NCBI RefSeq assembly: GCF_002954405.1
Contig: NZ_MQWC01000004.1
Span: 1,572,301 to 1,636,300 of the forward strand
Direction of reading: 5' to 3'
Origin: Salinibacter sp. 10B
Lineage (GTDB): Bacteria > Bacteroidota > Rhodothermia > Rhodothermales > Salinibacteraceae
DNA: 64,000 nt
Made by a program: the position numbers and the translations under genes. Positions 37,588-47,432 of the stretch are shown one piece after another. Numbering within the stretch: position 1 is the first letter of the stretch; the number at the start of each line of letters is the position of its first letter. Below the pieces are notes generated by a model. It was not told where the DNA came from. It ran no database searches and was given only the letters and a program-made list of their open reading frames with translations.

Positions 37588-39333
37588 TCAAACGGCGGCT
37601 CGGCCCTCGCCCTCAACGATACGAAGCGTCTGGTTGGCCTGGACCGCTGAGATTCGGTCCACCTCGCCGCTCGGCCAATGCACCGTCACCTGCTCGACCT
37701 GCGATTGTCCGCCGAGCCCAAAGGTCAACGCCAACTCGATCGATGAGAGATAGCTCGACCCCGTCCGAAGCACCCGTTCCTGCTGTTCCTCCCCGTACTC
37801 GATCCGCACCCGGGCTCCGATCCCATCCCGGTTGCTTTCCGTCCCCTGCAGTTGTACCCGGAGGTAATTCGGCCCATTTTCCTGATCCCGCACTCGGTTC
37901 TGCCAGAGGTGCGCCTCGCCCTCATTCTCCGTCACGAGAATGTCCAGGTCCCCATCCTTGTCGTAGTCGCCGTAGGCCGCCCCTCGGGCGACAAGAGAAT
38001 CGGCAAGGGGCCCCTGCTCGACCGTCATCTCGTCAAACCGTCCCTTGCCGTTGTTCAAGAAGAGATGGGGACGCTGCTTGTAGTGCACCGCCCGGTCGAT
38101 GCTTTCGATGTCCGGCTGGACGTGCCCGTTTGCGACAAAAAGATCCAGGGTGCCATTCAACTCCGCGTCAAACAAAAACAACCCAAACCCGAGCGTAAAC
38201 TTGCCCGGACGACCGACCCCTGACCGCGCCGACCGGTCTCTAAAGAGCCCGTCGCGCTGATGACGGAAGACGCTGATCTTCTCCCGCGAGAAGTTGCCAA
38301 CGAAGATGGTGGAACGCCCCGTACTGTCCACAATGCCGGCATCGGTTCCCATTCCGGCCCGTACCTGTCCCGACTGGCTGTAGGCTGTGCCGCTCACGCG
38401 CCCCCGCTCCGTAAATGTCCCATCTCCATTGTTCTCATAGAGCAGATTGCGCTCCATGTCGTTCGCCACGTACAGGTCCATCCACCCGTCCCGGTTGTAA
38501 TCCAGCATCGTGACCCCCAGGGTTTTGCCCGGGGAGGACTGGAATCCGGCGCGCTCCGTCCACTCCGTGAATGTGCCGTCGCCGTCATTGTGGTAGAAGC
38601 GTCCGATGGCCCCCTCGTATTCTTCGGGGGTACAGTAGGCCTTTGTCTTTCCATCGACCGAACAGAACAGATCGTTTTCCCGGCTCCACTTCACATAATT
38701 CCCCACGTACAGATCGAGGTGACCGTCGTTGTCGGCATCAAAGAACGCGGCGGAGCTGCTCCACTCAGGAGGAGCCGTTAACCCTGCCTCTTTTCCAACC
38801 TCAGTGAACGTCCCGTCCCCTTCATTTCGGAAAAGCAGATTCCGATTCAGCGTCGTCAAGAGGAAGTCGCTATGGCCGTCGTTGTTATAGTCGGCGACAG
38901 TAACGCCGAAGCCGTATGCCTCGACCGCCCCCAGCCCTGCCTCCTCGCTCACGAGGGTAAACGATCCGTTCCCGTCGTTGCGATAAAGCCAGAGCGCATG
39001 TTCAAGGTCGACCTCACTCTTCGGCCAGACGCCCCCGCCGGCAAGGAGAATATCGAGCCGGCCATCCCCGTTGTAATCGATGAAGCCCCCCCCACTTCCC
39101 ATCGTTTCCGGAAACCATTTTTCCCCAAATGCTCCGGTGCGGTGCTGGAAATCGTCGAGGTTGGCCTGCTCAGTTACGTCCGTAAACGAGACTGGGGCGT
39201 CCTCTTCCGCAGAGGGCGAAGACGAGGAGTGAGTACACCCCGTCATTACGATTCCCCCGAGAAGAAGCCCAAGACACAAAACGATGCCTCGCCTCCCTTC
39301 CGTCGTCGTTTGATCGAGCAACAACTGCACCAC
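37588..39333 (-). CDS. CRTAC1-family FG-GAP/UnbV-domain lipoprotein
   Basis: A 581-residue lipoprotein starting with GTG at 39333, with a lipobox at Cys33 (IVMTGC). The body is a series of FG-GAP/VCBS-type repeats with Ca-binding loops (DYNGDGRLDILLAGGG, DYNNDGHSDFLL, DADNDGHLDLYVGN, DYNRDGWMDLYVAND, DYDKDGDLDILVTEN), which form a beta-propeller. It ends in an ASPIC/UnbV domain (about 480-575; GIGARVRIEYG, SSYLSSIELALTFGLG). CRTAC1-type proteins are surface or secreted and are often found near TonB uptake genes, but their precise role is unknown. It follows the TPR lipoprotein by 130 bp, and the two families commonly occur together. Confidence 0.92.
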   Translation of the reverse strand: MVQLLLDQTTTEGRRGIVLCLGLLLGGIVMTGCTHSSSSPSAEEDAPVSFTDVTEQANLDDFQHRTGAFGEKWFPETMGSGGGFIDYNGDGRLDILLAGGGVWPKSEVDLEHALWLYRNDGNGSFTLVSEEAGLGAVEAYGFGVTVADYNNDGHSDFLLTTLNRNLLFRNEGDGTFTEVGKEAGLTAPPEWSSSAAFFDADNDGHLDLYVGNYVKWSRENDLFCSVDGKTKAYCTPEEYEGAIGRFYHNDGDGTFTEWTERAGFQSSPGKTLGVTMLDYNRDGWMDLYVANDMERNLLYENNGDGTFTERGRVSGTAYSQSGQVRAGMGTDAGIVDSTGRSTIFVGNFSREKISVFRHQRDGLFRDRSARSGVGRPGKFTLGFGLFLFDAELNGTLDLFVANGHVQPDIESIDRAVHYKQRPHLFLNNGKGRFDEMTVEQGPLADSLVARGAAYGDYDKDGDLDILVTENEGEAHLWQNRVRDQENGPNYLRVQLQGTESNRDGIGARVRIEYGEEQQERVLRTGSSYLSSIELALTFGLGGQSQVEQVTVHWPSGEVDRISAVQANQTLRIVEGEGRAAV

Positions 39334-39463
39334 GGGCTACCTCATCTGGAATCAAAGTACTGCGCCTCTGCCACGCTCCCCCTCCAGGAGAGGGTCCCCA
39401 AAAGGAACCGCCCCTCATCCACCAATGCTCCGTCCGCACTGCCCCTCAAATAGCCACTGCGCT

Positions 39464-40723
39464 CTATGAGTCCCCGGCCTCAAGAGAGGACAAGTACTTC
39501 CGTGCCCTCGGATGATTCGGACGCTGCTGGAGGACGCGTTTCCACATCTTTCGGGCCTTTTCCGTTTCTCCGTTGCGGGCGTACACGACGCCAAGATTGA
39601 ACCATCCATCCGTGAAGTCGGGATGGCGACGCAGGAGGGCCTGGTAGTGCGTCACAGCCGTCTTGTAGTTCCCGCGTGCAGCCGCTAGCTGGGCCAACTG
39701 GTCTCGAAGGGTCGGACTTGAGGGCCGGAGGTACAACGCGATGCTGTACGTCTCTTGCGCCTTCCCCAGCCGGCCGATGTCCCGGTACGCATCGGCCAAC
39801 GTCTTCCACCGCTGTGGATTGCCGGGCTGGTCCTTCGCCACCGACTCTAGACGCTCAATCTCGCGCTGTCGCTTGTCGAGCGTATCGGCCTGGACCAAAT
39901 ACTGCTTCCCCTTCTCTTTCTGCCCGGTTCGCACGAGCGCCTGCCCGAGATTATAGTGGGCTTCCTGGTGCCACGGACGCTCCTCAATCACGGACCGGAG
40001 ATGCGTAATTGCGTCCTCGTACCGCCCCAACTGGTAGAGGTGAGAGGCGACGACGTATTGATAATTCACGTTCTCGGGTTCAAGCTCCAGCGCCCGACGT
40101 GAATGCGTGAGCGCCGTCTCCACCTTTCCTTCTTCCTCAAACAGGCGCCCAAGCCGGGCGTGCGCCGCCGCCGTGGTGGAGTCTAACGACAAGGCCTGCT
40201 CGTATGCCCACTGCGCACTATCCGGCTTTCCGACCGCACTGTAGGCCTTCCCCACCTCCACGAGCGTAGAGGCCGACGAAAACTGTTCTTGCTCGTTCTG
40301 GAAGTACCGAAGAGCCTTCTCGAAATTCTGGCGGCGGTAGGCATTATTCCCAAGATTAAACCACGCGCCCTGATACTGCGGATTCAGCGACAAAACCTTC
40401 CGGTATTCCTTTGCCGCCTCGTCGAAGCGCTTGAGTTCAGAGAGAACGCGGCCCCGCTGAAAGTGCCCGTCGGCCAGTCGCGGCGCCCGGTGCACCACGC
40501 TGTCGGCAAGCGTAAGCGCATTGCGGAGGGCTCCTTGCTTCAAGGCCCGTTGCGACTGCACGAGCATAGAGACCGTCGTATCGTCGACGGCCTCCCGGGA
40601 CATGGCATTCCCCGCCCCCCCCGACTCCGCTTCTCCTCCGGATCCACACCCCAACACGATCAGGGTACAAACCACGAGCGGAAGCACCATTCGCCAGGCC
40701 GCTCCGGGATGCCGTGTGTCCAT
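39464..40723 (-). CDS. TPR-repeat lipoprotein
   Basis: A 419-residue protein from the ATG at 40723 (MDTRHPGAAWRMVL), with a lipobox at Cys26 (LIVLGC) and a Gly/Glu/Ser linker. About eight to nine tetratricopeptide repeats fill the rest (for example KRFDEAAKEYRKVLSLNPQY, PDSAQWAYEQALSLDSTTAA, RYEDAITHLRSVIEERPWH, ETEKARKMWKRVLQQRPNHP). It is predicted to be anchored in the envelope as a protein-binding scaffold. The position between the PorV-like protein and the CRTAC1 lipoprotein, all on one strand with short gaps, suggests a shared assembly or uptake function, which is inference. Confidence 0.9.
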   Translation of the reverse strand: MDTRHPGAAWRMVLPLVVCTLIVLGCGSGGEAESGGAGNAMSREAVDDTTVSMLVQSQRALKQGALRNALTLADSVVHRAPRLADGHFQRGRVLSELKRFDEAAKEYRKVLSLNPQYQGAWFNLGNNAYRRQNFEKALRYFQNEQEQFSSASTLVEVGKAYSAVGKPDSAQWAYEQALSLDSTTAAAHARLGRLFEEEGKVETALTHSRRALELEPENVNYQYVVASHLYQLGRYEDAITHLRSVIEERPWHQEAHYNLGQALVRTGQKEKGKQYLVQADTLDKRQREIERLESVAKDQPGNPQRWKTLADAYRDIGRLGKAQETYSIALYLRPSSPTLRDQLAQLAAARGNYKTAVTHYQALLRRHPDFTDGWFNLGVVYARNGETEKARKMWKRVLQQRPNHPRARKYLSSLEAGDS

Positions 40724-40796
40724 CAATCGAGTCAACTCGCGCAGAAAGAAACCGTGATACAGCTACGTGCAAAGGCGTGCAAGCCGTCTGAGGACA

Positions 40797-41819
40797 TTAA
40801 AACCCGACGTTGAGACCAATGCGGTTCACGCCGTTGAACACGTCGAAGGACGTGTACGAGTAGTCGGCCCCCAGGTCGAAGCCGGCAAAGGTCGTCTGCA
40901 GGCCGGCCCCTGCGTTGAAGCCTTCTTCGAGGCTGGACTTCGGTAGCGTATAGCCGCCTCGAATGGAGAAGGTTTCCATGAAGGTGTACTCTCCTCCAAA
41001 GTGCATCCGCTCGCTGAAGTCGCGGGGCGTAACGCCTTTGAGCATGATGTTGAGCGAGTGGTTATCGTTCGGATCAGACAGAAAGTCCGTCATCTCGAAC
41101 ATGTCCGCGGAAATGCCCACGGAGAGCTCCATTGGCAGCTCGAAGCTCTGACGCTCATACTGCACCTCGGGCGAGAAATTTCGCACGTTCATAGCGACCT
41201 GGATGCCTCGATAATCGGTATCATACTGAATCCCGAAGTCGTAGGCCCCGGTCCCGAGGTCGTTCTGCTTCGTGGTCCCGTCCGTCGACATGACGCTTGG
41301 GCCCAGGTTCTGCTTGGCGTATTTCACCTTCGCCCCCACCGAGATGCGATCCGTCACCGGATACGCATATCCAACCCCGAACGCCCAGGAGCTGGGGCTG
41401 AACGTGCCGGTCGACACATATCCCTGGTCGTTCCCGGCCCGGCGGGTGCCTTCAAGGTCGCCGTAGCTCACCTGCATGAAGGTGAACCCAATGACCCCGT
41501 ACGTGCCCTCGAACGGACGGAGAGACACGCTCGCACTGTTATAGTCAATGTCTGCGATCCACTGCATGGTCGAGAACGCAGCGTGTCCATAATTCTCCAT
41601 CTGGGCCATTCCCGCCGGATTGTAGAACATGGACGTCGACTGCAGCTGGAGGGTGGTTCCCGTCCCCCCCATGCCCGCCACCTTCGGACTCAGCGACTGG
41701 CTCAGGAACTTCATGCCGGTCTGCGCACGCTTGGTGTTGTCCTGAGCCGTGGCAGGAGCAGAAAGCCCAACCAATAGGGCACATGAAAGAACGATGGTCG
41801 TAACGATGCGCGATTTCAT
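40797..41819 (-). CDS. PorV/PorQ-family outer-membrane protein
   Basis: A 340-residue beta-barrel protein from the ATG at 41819 (MKSRIVTTIVLSCALL, signal ending PATAQ). The segment MKFLSQSLSPKVAGMGGTGTTLQLQSTSMFYNPAGMAQ is the PorV/PorQ-type start of a FadL-like barrel, and the protein ends with INRIGLNVGF. PorV-type proteins shuttle type IX secretion cargo to the attachment complex. It follows, by 87 bp, a 730-residue protein with a type IX-like C-terminal domain, so a cargo/shuttle relation is likely. The core secretion genes are not in the window. Confidence 0.9.
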   Translation of the reverse strand: MKSRIVTTIVLSCALLVGLSAPATAQDNTKRAQTGMKFLSQSLSPKVAGMGGTGTTLQLQSTSMFYNPAGMAQMENYGHAAFSTMQWIADIDYNSASVSLRPFEGTYGVIGFTFMQVSYGDLEGTRRAGNDQGYVSTGTFSPSSWAFGVGYAYPVTDRISVGAKVKYAKQNLGPSVMSTDGTTKQNDLGTGAYDFGIQYDTDYRGIQVAMNVRNFSPEVQYERQSFELPMELSVGISADMFEMTDFLSDPNDNHSLNIMLKGVTPRDFSERMHFGGEYTFMETFSIRGGYTLPKSSLEEGFNAGAGLQTTFAGFDLGADYSYTSFDVFNGVNRIGLNVGF

Positions 41820-41906
41820 AATGTTCACCTCGGTTAATCGAGTGATCTCTACAATGTGGGCACTCGGTAGGCGCCCGCAGACGTTCGTTGGGCAAACCGT
41901 TTGCTC

Positions 41907-44099
41907 CTACCGAACAATGACGAATTTCTTCTTGGAAACCTGTCCGGTATCCAGATCCCGCACGACGGCGATGTACAACCCACTCGCCACCAGCTGGCGG
42001 TCTGCAGTGGTGTGATCCCAGTACTCGTCTCCACTGCCGTCATTGTGGCGGATGGTCTCAACCAGCTCTCCCATCTCCGTGTAGATCCGGATGACACAGT
42101 TGCCCGGAATCTCCAGGAATCCGAGCCGGTCCTGCTGGTCCCACCGCACTTCCTGGTCGGCCGCCACGTTGTAGGGATTCGGCACAATCTTGAAGTCTGC
42201 CACCGACTCGCCCGGTCCGCGCTTGAGTGAAGCCGGATCCCAGGTCTGCGTCTGGTAGCGGTTGCTCTTGAGCGGCTTGCCGGTCGGGGTCATCGCCGTC
42301 CCGTTATTATTCTCGCTTCCAACCGCCTGGATGTAGTAGTAATACTGGGCGCCTCGGACCACGTCCGAGTCACTGTACTCCCGCGTGCCACCGCCCACAT
42401 CCGCGATCTTCTCGTACTGATATTCATTCTCGTACTGTCCCTCGACGCGTCCTCGGGCGCGGTAGATTTCAAATCCTCCGGGCGGGTTGGTCTCGCGCTC
42501 CCAACTCAGGCTAATCTGGTCGACCCCAGACTCCACACTGAACGTACTCGGCGGCTTCGGTGCCTGCGGAATCCCATAGTTCGTGATCGCGCCGTTGGCA
42601 TCGCTCGACGCCTGGAAGTTTGCGATTGCGCGCTCAAAGGTCTGGAAAAGCGAGTCGCGACCGGTCATGACCCACGGGTTCTTGCCCATGCTTTCGTCCG
42701 GATCAATCGTCCCGTCGCCGTCCGCGTCGTATTCGATGTCCTCAAATGCGTCCGTCGTGCTCCGATCGCTCGGATTGCTCGCCGTTTGCTTGAAGCCCTG
42801 TCCGATCTTGACGCGCGCTTCCGGCGACAGGCCCGATACAGCCTCGGCGATCACGATGCGAACACTCTCTCCGGGCTCAAGGTCGTACGGCCCGTAGCTG
42901 AAGGCAGAGGTATACCCACCGGCCTTGCCGAGCTTCGGGTCCCCTTCACCCATCACAGTGGTAAAGTCTCCGTCCTGATCGGCCACGTCGGCGTGGTGGG
43001 GGAACATGTGCGATCCGGTGCCCGACGTGTAGTCGTCGGTGGCGCGTTCGGCCTGAGAGATAAAGCGATACTCCCGGTTCATCTGCTCATTGAACGCGCT
43101 GTTGCCGGACGTGAGGGGATGGTCCGCGTCGATGTAGCCCGTCATCGAGGGCTGTCGCGGCTTGTCCGGAGAGGAGGGGGCGTACAGCTTCACGGTCCCC
43201 ATAAACTCGGTCGTGGTCAGCTCTCCTCCGTCGTCTCCCTGCTCTAGGAAGGCCGGGCTGTCATTCCAGGCCGGTCCACCGAGCGGGTCCATTTCGGCCC
43301 CCGGGGAGTTTCCGTTCCAAGTGTACTGCGCCGCAAAGTCCACGTCGTAGTCGTCCTGTCCGTCTCCCACGACATCATTCAAGACGTTGGCGCCCCACTC
43401 CTGTCCCGGAATGGCACTTCGGTTTCCGTGGGTGTAGCGCTTCTGGAAGTGAAGGTACACGTCCTCGGCCGTCTGATCTTCGAGGGCTCCGTTCTCCTGG
43501 GCGCTTGTGTGCCCGGTGTTCGTCAGGACGTATTCTTGAATGTGGTACTTATCGTGTGCGGAGTTCGTCCACCCGTACACGCGCTTCGTAAGGGTCACCC
43601 CCAGAAGCGTGTGCGCCTTGAGTTCGATCATCTGGTCAGACGGGAGATCCGGCCGGACCTCATCGTAGGTCTTGTCCTCATTGAGGGTCTCATTTCCATC
43701 CACCGTAACGGTGGGCGGCTCGTACTTCACGATCTTCCTCAAGCTCACGGGGAAGAACTCACCGAACCCGGTCGTTCGTGGCCCGACGTGAACGACCCGG
43801 CGGTCGTACTGCGTGCCGTCCGCGCCCTGCACGTTCTTTGCGCCGATCCAGAGCGCACCTGCTCGCAGGCGTCCGGCCTGAAACTCTGGATACAACCGGA
43901 GGTGATTTCCTCCTGCGCTGTAATATTCCTGCTGTCCACCGGTTGCCGTGTACACCATCTGGAGTTCCCCAACGGCCATCGGCCGCTGGTCAAACTGGGC
44001 ATACCCCTTTTCCGTCTCCGTCAGCCCCATGAAGAGGAGCAAACAGCCTGCGGCGATGAAGGCATGTACTTGGAGCCAATCAGTATCAAAAGAGCTCAT
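41907..44099 (-). CDS. Large exported protein with fibronectin type III and type IX-like C-terminal domain
   Basis: About 730 residues from the ATG at 44099 (MSSFDTDWLQVHAFIAAG), with a hydrophobic signal ending KGYAQ. The first 550 residues are beta-rich and not recognised. A fibronectin type III-like domain follows (STFSVESGVDQISLSWERETNP to REYSDSD, YYYYIQAVG). The last 90 residues (VPNPYNVAADQEVRW, IRIYTEMGELVETI, SGLYIAVV, KKKFVIVR) are a FlgD-like/type A sorting domain of the kind that directs proteins through type IX secretion. The gene sits 76 bp after a TonB receptor and ahead of a PorV-family gene. It may be the surface partner of that receptor. Confidence 0.85.
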   Translation of the reverse strand: MSSFDTDWLQVHAFIAAGCLLLFMGLTETEKGYAQFDQRPMAVGELQMVYTATGGQQEYYSAGGNHLRLYPEFQAGRLRAGALWIGAKNVQGADGTQYDRRVVHVGPRTTGFGEFFPVSLRKIVKYEPPTVTVDGNETLNEDKTYDEVRPDLPSDQMIELKAHTLLGVTLTKRVYGWTNSAHDKYHIQEYVLTNTGHTSAQENGALEDQTAEDVYLHFQKRYTHGNRSAIPGQEWGANVLNDVVGDGQDDYDVDFAAQYTWNGNSPGAEMDPLGGPAWNDSPAFLEQGDDGGELTTTEFMGTVKLYAPSSPDKPRQPSMTGYIDADHPLTSGNSAFNEQMNREYRFISQAERATDDYTSGTGSHMFPHHADVADQDGDFTTVMGEGDPKLGKAGGYTSAFSYGPYDLEPGESVRIVIAEAVSGLSPEARVKIGQGFKQTASNPSDRSTTDAFEDIEYDADGDGTIDPDESMGKNPWVMTGRDSLFQTFERAIANFQASSDANGAITNYGIPQAPKPPSTFSVESGVDQISLSWERETNPPGGFEIYRARGRVEGQYENEYQYEKIADVGGGTREYSDSDVVRGAQYYYYIQAVGSENNNGTAMTPTGKPLKSNRYQTQTWDPASLKRGPGESVADFKIVPNPYNVAADQEVRWDQQDRLGFLEIPGNCVIRIYTEMGELVETIRHNDGSGDEYWDHTTADRQLVASGLYIAVVRDLDTGQVSKKKFVIVR

Positions 44100-44175
44100 C
44101 ACGAAACGATAGTTATGAACGAGTCTTGACATCTATATTCTGTTCCCCTTGTCCCCTCCTCCCCCCGAATCTGCC

Positions 44176-47100
44176 CTAGAAGGACATCCGGACGCCGATG
44201 TTCACGCTCCTCGGGAAGAGGTAATGCAGGGACTTCGCATTGGGCGGATTGATGTGGTCTCCCTCAATGTCGCCGGGCTGGTCATCCCCGTACTGCGGAT
44301 CTCCGTCTCCATCCGTGGGGGCATAGTTCTGCTCCCATCCGTCGACGGCCTCCTGGGGCAAGCGCAGGGAGTTCATGTACTGCTGAAAGTCCCGCGGCCC
44401 GAAGAAGGACGCCTGATTGAGGTTCTTCAGGTTGAAGACGTTGTTCACGTCCGCAAAGATCTGTGCGCTCACACCTGATGTCTGAATGGTCTTGCTCAGC
44501 CGCATGTCGACCATCTTGTAGGCTTCCCACTGCATGTTGTCCTCCACTTCCGGCACCGTGAGCTCGTTGGTGTAGGTGAAGTAGCTCCCGGCCTTCCACC
44601 GGCCGAGGAAGTTCAGCCGCAGGTCGCCGAACACGTTGCCCCCAAGCAGGTCCGGACCGAAGTCCGACGGAGTCAAGAACGTGAGGCTGACACGGGCGTA
44701 GGGCTGCGGCTGCGGCTTCGACTGGTAGTAGTCGGTTGTGAACCGCTCGTACTGCCGCTGATCGACGCGACTTTCGAACTGCTGCCCGAACCCAAAGTCA
44801 CCTTCGGACTCCACCTGGTAGGTGTAGTTAATGAAGCCGCGAACCCAATCGCCCCGGCTTTTCCGCAGGCTGATCTCGACTCCGCGAACGTCCCGGTAGT
44901 TTTCGGCTCTCGGGTACTCGTACTCGATGAGCCCATTGCGGCTCGTGTAGTTGACCCAGCGGGGCTGGCTCTGAAGGTCCTTGTAGTATCCCGCAATCCG
45001 GAGCAGGAACTGCTCGACGAACCCTTGCTCGTAGCCCAGCTCGTAGGCGGTCGTCTTCGGCCGGGGCATGCCCGGATTCGCAATCTGTACGACGTTATCC
45101 GTCTGGTTCCCGCGGCGGACCATGTCGAGGAAGTCCGGACGCGTCTGCTGGTAAAAGTGGCCGTAGTTGAAGTACAGCTTACTGACGTCGGTCATGGGGA
45201 ACGACACCCCGAGCCGCGGACTCAGGTTGACCTGCGGGTCGGCGGGCTCGGTCTCCATCATCTCGTCGAAGCGCGGCTTATTCCCGCCCAGAAAGGCAGA
45301 CGGATACCGGTTCACGGTCCCATCTTGGGACTCCGGAAAGACGTAACGCTCCGTGTTCGAGTCGAAGTAGTCGAGGCGCAGCCCCACGTTGGCGATCATG
45401 CCCTTGTACTCCAGCTTATCCTGGATGAAGGCCGCGCCGTAGAGGGGCGAGCTGTCGTAGTGGGCGTAATGGTCCGGCGGGTTGACGAGAAAGTCCTTGT
45501 AATTAAAGTCGACGTCGTGATTCTCGACTTTAAACTCAACGCCGGCCTTTGCCGTGTGGTACTGGCCGATGGCCCTCGTAAGGGCGATCTTTCCTCTCCA
45601 CTCTCGCGTGTCAGTCGTATCCCGAAACTCAGAGTGGTGGCCGCCCATCCGCAGACCCGTAATCGAGTTTTCGGACGCAAACTGAAATCCGATTGGTCCC
45701 TCGTCTACACTGACCCCTCCAAACTGTGCGACTTTGGTCGTGTCGCGTGCCCGAGGAGGATTCGTGCGGTAGCTGGTTTTCCGCCACTGCAGCTGGGCCT
45801 CATAGAATGTATTCTCGCCGAGCGTGTGGTTCACCTTCAAGCCTCCCATGTAGCGCCGAATCGTGCTTTCCGACCAGGCGCCCGTCCCGAAGATGTCTTC
45901 GCCATTCCAGGCTCCGATGTCCGTGTAGTTGACCCCGGCCCCGTAGTTTGAAATCCACTCTCGATTTCCATCCCGACGGATGCGTGTGGGGCCTGTTCGC
46001 GGGCTCTCGTCGTTGTTTCCTTTCTGAATGGCCGTCATTCCCGTCAACGTCACCTTGAAGTTGTTCGTGACGTTCGAGGTGAGGTTGAAGCGGCCGGTCT
46101 GCTCATCATACCCACTTCGCGACAGCGGAATAATGTACTCCTCCTGCTCGCGGCGGTAGGAAACGGCAAATCGGAGATCCCCGAGATAATCACTGACAAG
46201 CGGCACTGGACCGCCGATCGTCCCGTCGATCTGATAGTCCGGCTTGTCGATGCTAATGTCCCGACGATGGCGATACTCAAACAGATCCTGTGCCTGCTGC
46301 GGCGTGAGCTGAGGATTGTTGGCCGCGATCTCATTGAATCCTTCGAAGTCAGGATACGAGTTTTGGAGCTCCTCCGGCCACTCGCCCGTGCCCTCCATCG
46401 CTACCTCTGGGTCCATGTACGGGCGCATCCAGTAGGAATTCGGGTCGGTGGGCGAAATGCCGAAGCTCTTGCTGCTTGCCGGACTATAGCGGGCAAGCAC
46501 GTCCACCATGTACTCGTCGCGCGGCCCCTCAATCGTGGTCACATTCACCATCCCGGAGCGGATATTGCCGTACTCGGCGTTGAATCCGCCGGACTGGACC
46601 TGAACCTGCTGAATCGCGGTGTAGGGAACGCCGGTGTACGGCGTGTTATCCCGTCCACTCTGCTGGCTGAAGCCGTTGACCCGAAAGTCCGCCTGACTGG
46701 CCTCACTCCCTCGGATGTTCAGCCCCTGAATTCCGGCCTGGAGCCCAACGACACTAGCAACGTCGGCCGCCGGAAGGTTTTCAATATCCTCGGCACTGAT
46801 GTCCGCCCGACTCGCCGATAGGTCCGACTGCACAACCTCTTGCTGGGCCTGTACAGTCACACCATCAAGCTGCGCCACATCTTCTCGTAGCTCAATCGTA
46901 ATTTCGGACGTCAGGTCCTGATTCACCTGCACCCCCTCGACCGTAGCCGTCTCGTACCCGACGAATGTCGCTCGAAGGGTGTAGGTGCCTGGGGGAATGT
47001 TAATCAGCCGAAACTGCCCGTTCGCGTTCGTGCTAGTTCCCGTCCCGGCCATCTCCGGAATGACGACGTTCACCCCAGGAAGGGACTTCCCCGTCTCTGC

Positions 47101-47205
47101 GTCGACGACCTGCCCGGCAATCTGCCCCGTTTGCGCCCAGGCCAGAGAGGCAGACATAAGTAAAACGAGAAATGTAGATGCGAGAAACCGTATCGCTTTC
47201 CTCAT
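44176..47205 (-). CDS. TonB-dependent receptor, first gene of the long minus-strand run
   Basis: A 1009-residue outer-membrane receptor with a signal (MRKAIRFLASTFLVLL, cleavage after AWA), a carboxypeptidase-regulatory-like domain (IAGQVVDAETGKSLPGVNV) and a plug (IENLPAADVASVVGLQAGIQGL, FNAEYGNIRSGMVNV), followed by a large barrel ending SVNIGVRMSF. It has no SusD partner; the gene behind it encodes a large secreted protein instead. The length resembles Oar-like or SusC-like receptors. Several LacI-type operator sequences lie in its leader (47336-47446), implying sugar-dependent control of this gene and perhaps of the following operon. Confidence 0.92.
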   Translation of the reverse strand: MRKAIRFLASTFLVLLMSASLAWAQTGQIAGQVVDAETGKSLPGVNVVIPEMAGTGTSTNANGQFRLINIPPGTYTLRATFVGYETATVEGVQVNQDLTSEITIELREDVAQLDGVTVQAQQEVVQSDLSASRADISAEDIENLPAADVASVVGLQAGIQGLNIRGSEASQADFRVNGFSQQSGRDNTPYTGVPYTAIQQVQVQSGGFNAEYGNIRSGMVNVTTIEGPRDEYMVDVLARYSPASSKSFGISPTDPNSYWMRPYMDPEVAMEGTGEWPEELQNSYPDFEGFNEIAANNPQLTPQQAQDLFEYRHRRDISIDKPDYQIDGTIGGPVPLVSDYLGDLRFAVSYRREQEEYIIPLSRSGYDEQTGRFNLTSNVTNNFKVTLTGMTAIQKGNNDESPRTGPTRIRRDGNREWISNYGAGVNYTDIGAWNGEDIFGTGAWSESTIRRYMGGLKVNHTLGENTFYEAQLQWRKTSYRTNPPRARDTTKVAQFGGVSVDEGPIGFQFASENSITGLRMGGHHSEFRDTTDTREWRGKIALTRAIGQYHTAKAGVEFKVENHDVDFNYKDFLVNPPDHYAHYDSSPLYGAAFIQDKLEYKGMIANVGLRLDYFDSNTERYVFPESQDGTVNRYPSAFLGGNKPRFDEMMETEPADPQVNLSPRLGVSFPMTDVSKLYFNYGHFYQQTRPDFLDMVRRGNQTDNVVQIANPGMPRPKTTAYELGYEQGFVEQFLLRIAGYYKDLQSQPRWVNYTSRNGLIEYEYPRAENYRDVRGVEISLRKSRGDWVRGFINYTYQVESEGDFGFGQQFESRVDQRQYERFTTDYYQSKPQPQPYARVSLTFLTPSDFGPDLLGGNVFGDLRLNFLGRWKAGSYFTYTNELTVPEVEDNMQWEAYKMVDMRLSKTIQTSGVSAQIFADVNNVFNLKNLNQASFFGPRDFQQYMNSLRLPQEAVDGWEQNYAPTDGDGDPQYGDDQPGDIEGDHINPPNAKSLHYLFPRSVNIGVRMSF

Positions 47206-47335
47206 AGCAGGTGGATTTTGATCTAATCGAAAAGGGATCTCTTAACGAAAAAGTGGGCGTTCTTCCAGAACCGCTTCTCCACTCCGTGGGGCGTTCAACG
47301 AAGACACCAGTACATCCACATCGGTGGGGCACCTC

Positions 47336-47361
47336 TGAAACCGCTTCTGGAATCGGTTCCA
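47336..47361. promoter_or_regulatory. Overlapping LacI-type operator sequences upstream of the receptor at 47205
   Basis: TGGAATCGGTTCCA at 47348-47361 matches TGNAANCGNTTNCA at every fixed position and is extended by a flanking C/G to a 16-base dyad. An overlapping weaker site, TGAAACCGCTTCTG at 47336-47349, matches with two deviations. They lie 130-155 bp before the receptor start. A related inner dyad GAACCGCTTC occurs at 47268-47277. Confidence 0.6.
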
Positions 47362-47432
47362 GACACGTCCAGCTCACTTTCTTTTTCTCTTCACGACCCC
47401 AGTGTAATCACGAAGAACCAGTAACCCAAAAG

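Noticed and set aside
36621-38198. 525-codon frame on the plus strand
   Set aside because: It runs antisense across two well-supported genes (oxidoreductase and CRTAC1 lipoprotein) and their intergenic gap.
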